This document shows, in pieces, positions 5,474-6,711 of a stretch of 6,711 nucleotides of DNA. The stretch is from contig JAFGTL010000101.1 in assembly GCA_016934125.1 (NCBI GenBank), forward strand, positions 1 to 6,711, read 5' to 3'. The translations under genes and the position numbers were made by a program. The notes beneath the pieces were generated by a model. It saw only the letters and a program-made list of their open reading frames with translations. It was not told the origin of the DNA and made no database searches. Origin of the DNA: Candidatus Hydrogenedentota bacterium. GTDB lineage: Bacteria; Hydrogenedentota; Hydrogenedentia; Hydrogenedentales; SLHB01. How positions within the stretch are numbered: the first letter of the stretch is position 1; each line of letters begins with the position of its first letter.

Positions 5474-5502
5474 TTGCAACCCGGGCTCATCTCTGATAGA
5501 AT
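5474..5502 (+). promoter_or_regulatory. Sigma-70-type promoter of ftsK
   Basis: TTGCAA (-35) is followed after exactly 17 bases by TAGAAT (-10, 5497-5502). The predicted start near 5509 leaves a leader of about 37 bases before ATG 5546. This indicates ftsK is transcribed independently of LacI regulator 2. Confidence 0.7.
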
Positions 5503-5545
5503 GGCGTTTAGTTAGAGGCATGTCTACTGTTTCCGGGTGGGGAAG

Positions 5546-6711
5546 ATGAGCACTGGCACGCGGATTTCCAGAGAACGGCGTTCGGAAATCATGGGCGTAT
5601 GCGTACTTGGGCTCACCATGCTGCTCTTTCTCGCCCTCGTCACCGACGGCTACCAAGGCCGGATCCGCCGTCCCCTGGATGGCATGTCGGAGGTGGACAA
5701 TCTTCTCGGGTGGCCGGGGGCGATGGTTGCGGGATTCCTGTGCATGCTCCTTGGGGGCGCGGCGCATGCGGTGTACTGCATCACGGGGGTGTGGGGAGGC
5801 ATCCTGATCCGTCACGGCACGTTGGATCGCCTTGCGGCGCGGGCGGCCGGGCTGATGCTGGTTGTCTTCGGCGTGGCCTCGCTGCTGCATGTGGATTTCG
5901 CGTCGGCCTCGGAAGCGGGTGCGCAAGCGGTGCCGGTGGGTGGGATGATCGGGGCGTTCTTCGGCGATGTGGTGCTGCGCCACTTCGGGATCATCGGCGC
6001 CAACGTGATCGCCCTGACGGTAACGGTCGTGGGGGTGCTGCTGTCGACGGAGTTCCTGTTCGTGCGGCTCCTCGATCGGTTGCGGGTGGTGGCGGTGTTG
6101 GTGTTGCGGGCCACGGCACACGCGCTCGGCGCGATGGGCCGTTTGGCCCGGCAGGCCATGGCCAGCCGGAAGAAGGCCCCGGGCCGTGACGCCCGCGACG
6201 ACGAGGCGGAGTTCCCGATCGAAGAAGTGGAGCCGCCGCGGATCAGAATTCGCCCCGGGCCGGCGGATTCCCAGGCACTGCGGGAGGAGCGCGAAGAGGA
6301 GTTCCCCTTCGACGAGGTGCCGGCTGTCGAGCCGGACTCGGCCCGTGCCGAGGCCGTGGAACCGGATGATGGGGCGGCCGAGGCATCTGAGGAGGCCGCG
6401 GAGGAATCCGCCGCTGGCGAGCCGGGGGCTCCGGCGGCCCGGGGAAACCGGAAGCCGCCGTTGCCGCGCCGGAAGAACGCGTACATGGATGAGTTGCCCC
6501 CCGACTACGTGTATCCGAAGCGATACACCTGCCCTTCCCTCGACTTGTTCGATCCGCCGCCGGAGGGGGCTTCCCTCGAAATCGGGGATCAACTGCTGAA
6601 GACGAGTGCGCTGCTCGAGGAGCGGCTGCTGACGTTCGGGATCGAGGCCCGCGTGACCGACGTCACGCGGGGGCCGACGATCACGCTGTACGAACTGGAG
6701 CCGGCGCCGGG
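5546..6711 (+). CDS. ftsK: FtsK/SpoIIIE-type DNA translocase, N-terminal part (cut by window edge)
   Basis: 388 codons are open from ATG 5546 to the right edge. FtsK is a septum-anchored ATPase that pumps chromosomal DNA into daughter cells and helps resolve dimers at division. The N-terminus has four membrane segments (about 16-33, 57-88, 101-117 and 149-173), including GGMIGAFFGDVVLRHFG (132-148), typical of the FtsK 4TM domain. A charged, Ala/Glu/Pro-rich linker spans about 190-325. The start of the motor's alpha domain follows: YTCPSLDLFDPPP from 327, then LEERLLTFGIEARV and GPTITLYELEPAPG at the edge. The Walker A/B motor and the gamma domain lie outside the window. The linker is short compared with the very long E. 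coli linker and repeats EFP(I/F)(E/D)EV at 222-228 and 252-258. A G-rich SD-like stretch (GGTGGGG) lies just before the start; M16 is a less likely alternative start. Confidence 0.92.
   Translation, partial: MSTGTRISRERRSEIMGVCVLGLTMLLFLALVTDGYQGRIRRPLDGMSEVDNLLGWPGAMVAGFLCMLLGGAAHAVYCITGVWGGILIRHGTLDRLAARAAGLMLVVFGVASLLHVDFASASEAGAQAVPVGGMIGAFFGDVVLRHFGIIGANVIALTVTVVGVLLSTEFLFVRLLDRLRVVAVLVLRATAHALGAMGRLARQAMASRKKAPGRDARDDEAEFPIEEVEPPRIRIRPGPADSQALREEREEEFPFDEVPAVEPDSARAEAVEPDDGAAEASEEAAEESAAGEPGAPAARGNRKPPLPRRKNAYMDELPPDYVYPKRYTCPSLDLFDPPPEGASLEIGDQLLKTSALLEERLLTFGIEARVTDVTRGPTITLYELEPAP

Larger units (their letters stand above)
5266..5545. other. Intergenic region between LacI regulator 2 and ftsK
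   Basis: No gene or tRNA is seen in these 280 bases. They hold a GC-rich hairpin (5281-5295), a possible extended -10 (5377-5385), an imperfect palindrome (5454-5481) and the ftsK promoter (5474-5502). The second half is clearly more A+T-rich than the flanking genes. Confidence 0.7.

Noticed and set aside
5174..6592. Long minus-strand open frame opposite ftsK (472 codons).
   Set aside because: It crosses the promoter and the end of LacI regulator 2 and has shadow-like composition; the plus strand encodes the FtsK membrane domain and motor start.

Overview
The window is about 62% G+C by eye and carries five protein genes: a truncated enolase-superfamily gene (minus), a LacI-family regulator (plus), a DUF1559/H-X9-DG type pseudopilin-like gene (minus), a second LacI-family regulator (plus), and a truncated ftsK/spoIIIE-type DNA translocase gene (plus). 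The pseudopilin class and the form of the enolase-like protein suggest a Gram-negative-type bacterium of the PVC superphylum (Planctomycetota, Verrucomicrobiota, Lentisphaerota) or Candidatus Hydrogenedentota. This placement is inferred from protein style only. No mobile element, CRISPR array, rRNA or tRNA was seen.

Layout: positions 1-1145 (minus) hold the enolase-like enzyme, cut at its C-terminus by the window edge. Positions 1146-1567 are a divergent regulatory region. LacI regulator 1 is at 1568-2644 (plus). A short convergent gap with a strong GC-rich hairpin follows. The pseudopilin-like gene is at 2808-3764 (minus). A second divergent regulatory region fills 3765-4185. LacI regulator 2 is at 4186-5265 (plus). 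A 280-base gap carries a clear sigma-70-type promoter. From 5546 to the right edge is the N-terminal part of FtsK.

The main result is that the first four genes form two copies of one design: a target gene divergent from its own LacI-family regulator, across a control region of 422 and 421 bases. Each control region holds two near-perfect 14-bp palindromes of the form GGTAAnnnnTTACC, with centres 183 and 182 bp apart. The operator nearer the target gene has a central CG in both modules, and the one nearer the regulator gene has a central GG/CC in both. The two regulators are close paralogues (well over half identical by eye) with nearly the same recognition helix, so they probably read the same operator family and may cross-regulate. 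In the pseudopilin module the operator sits on the predicted transcription start of a good promoter, which fits direct repression. In the enolase module two predicted divergent promoters lie between the two operators, which fits repression by looping. The likely picture is a small local regulon linking a catabolic enolase-superfamily enzyme and a surface or secretion-associated pseudopilin to one unknown ligand. The FtsK gene appears to be an unrelated housekeeping neighbour with its own promoter.
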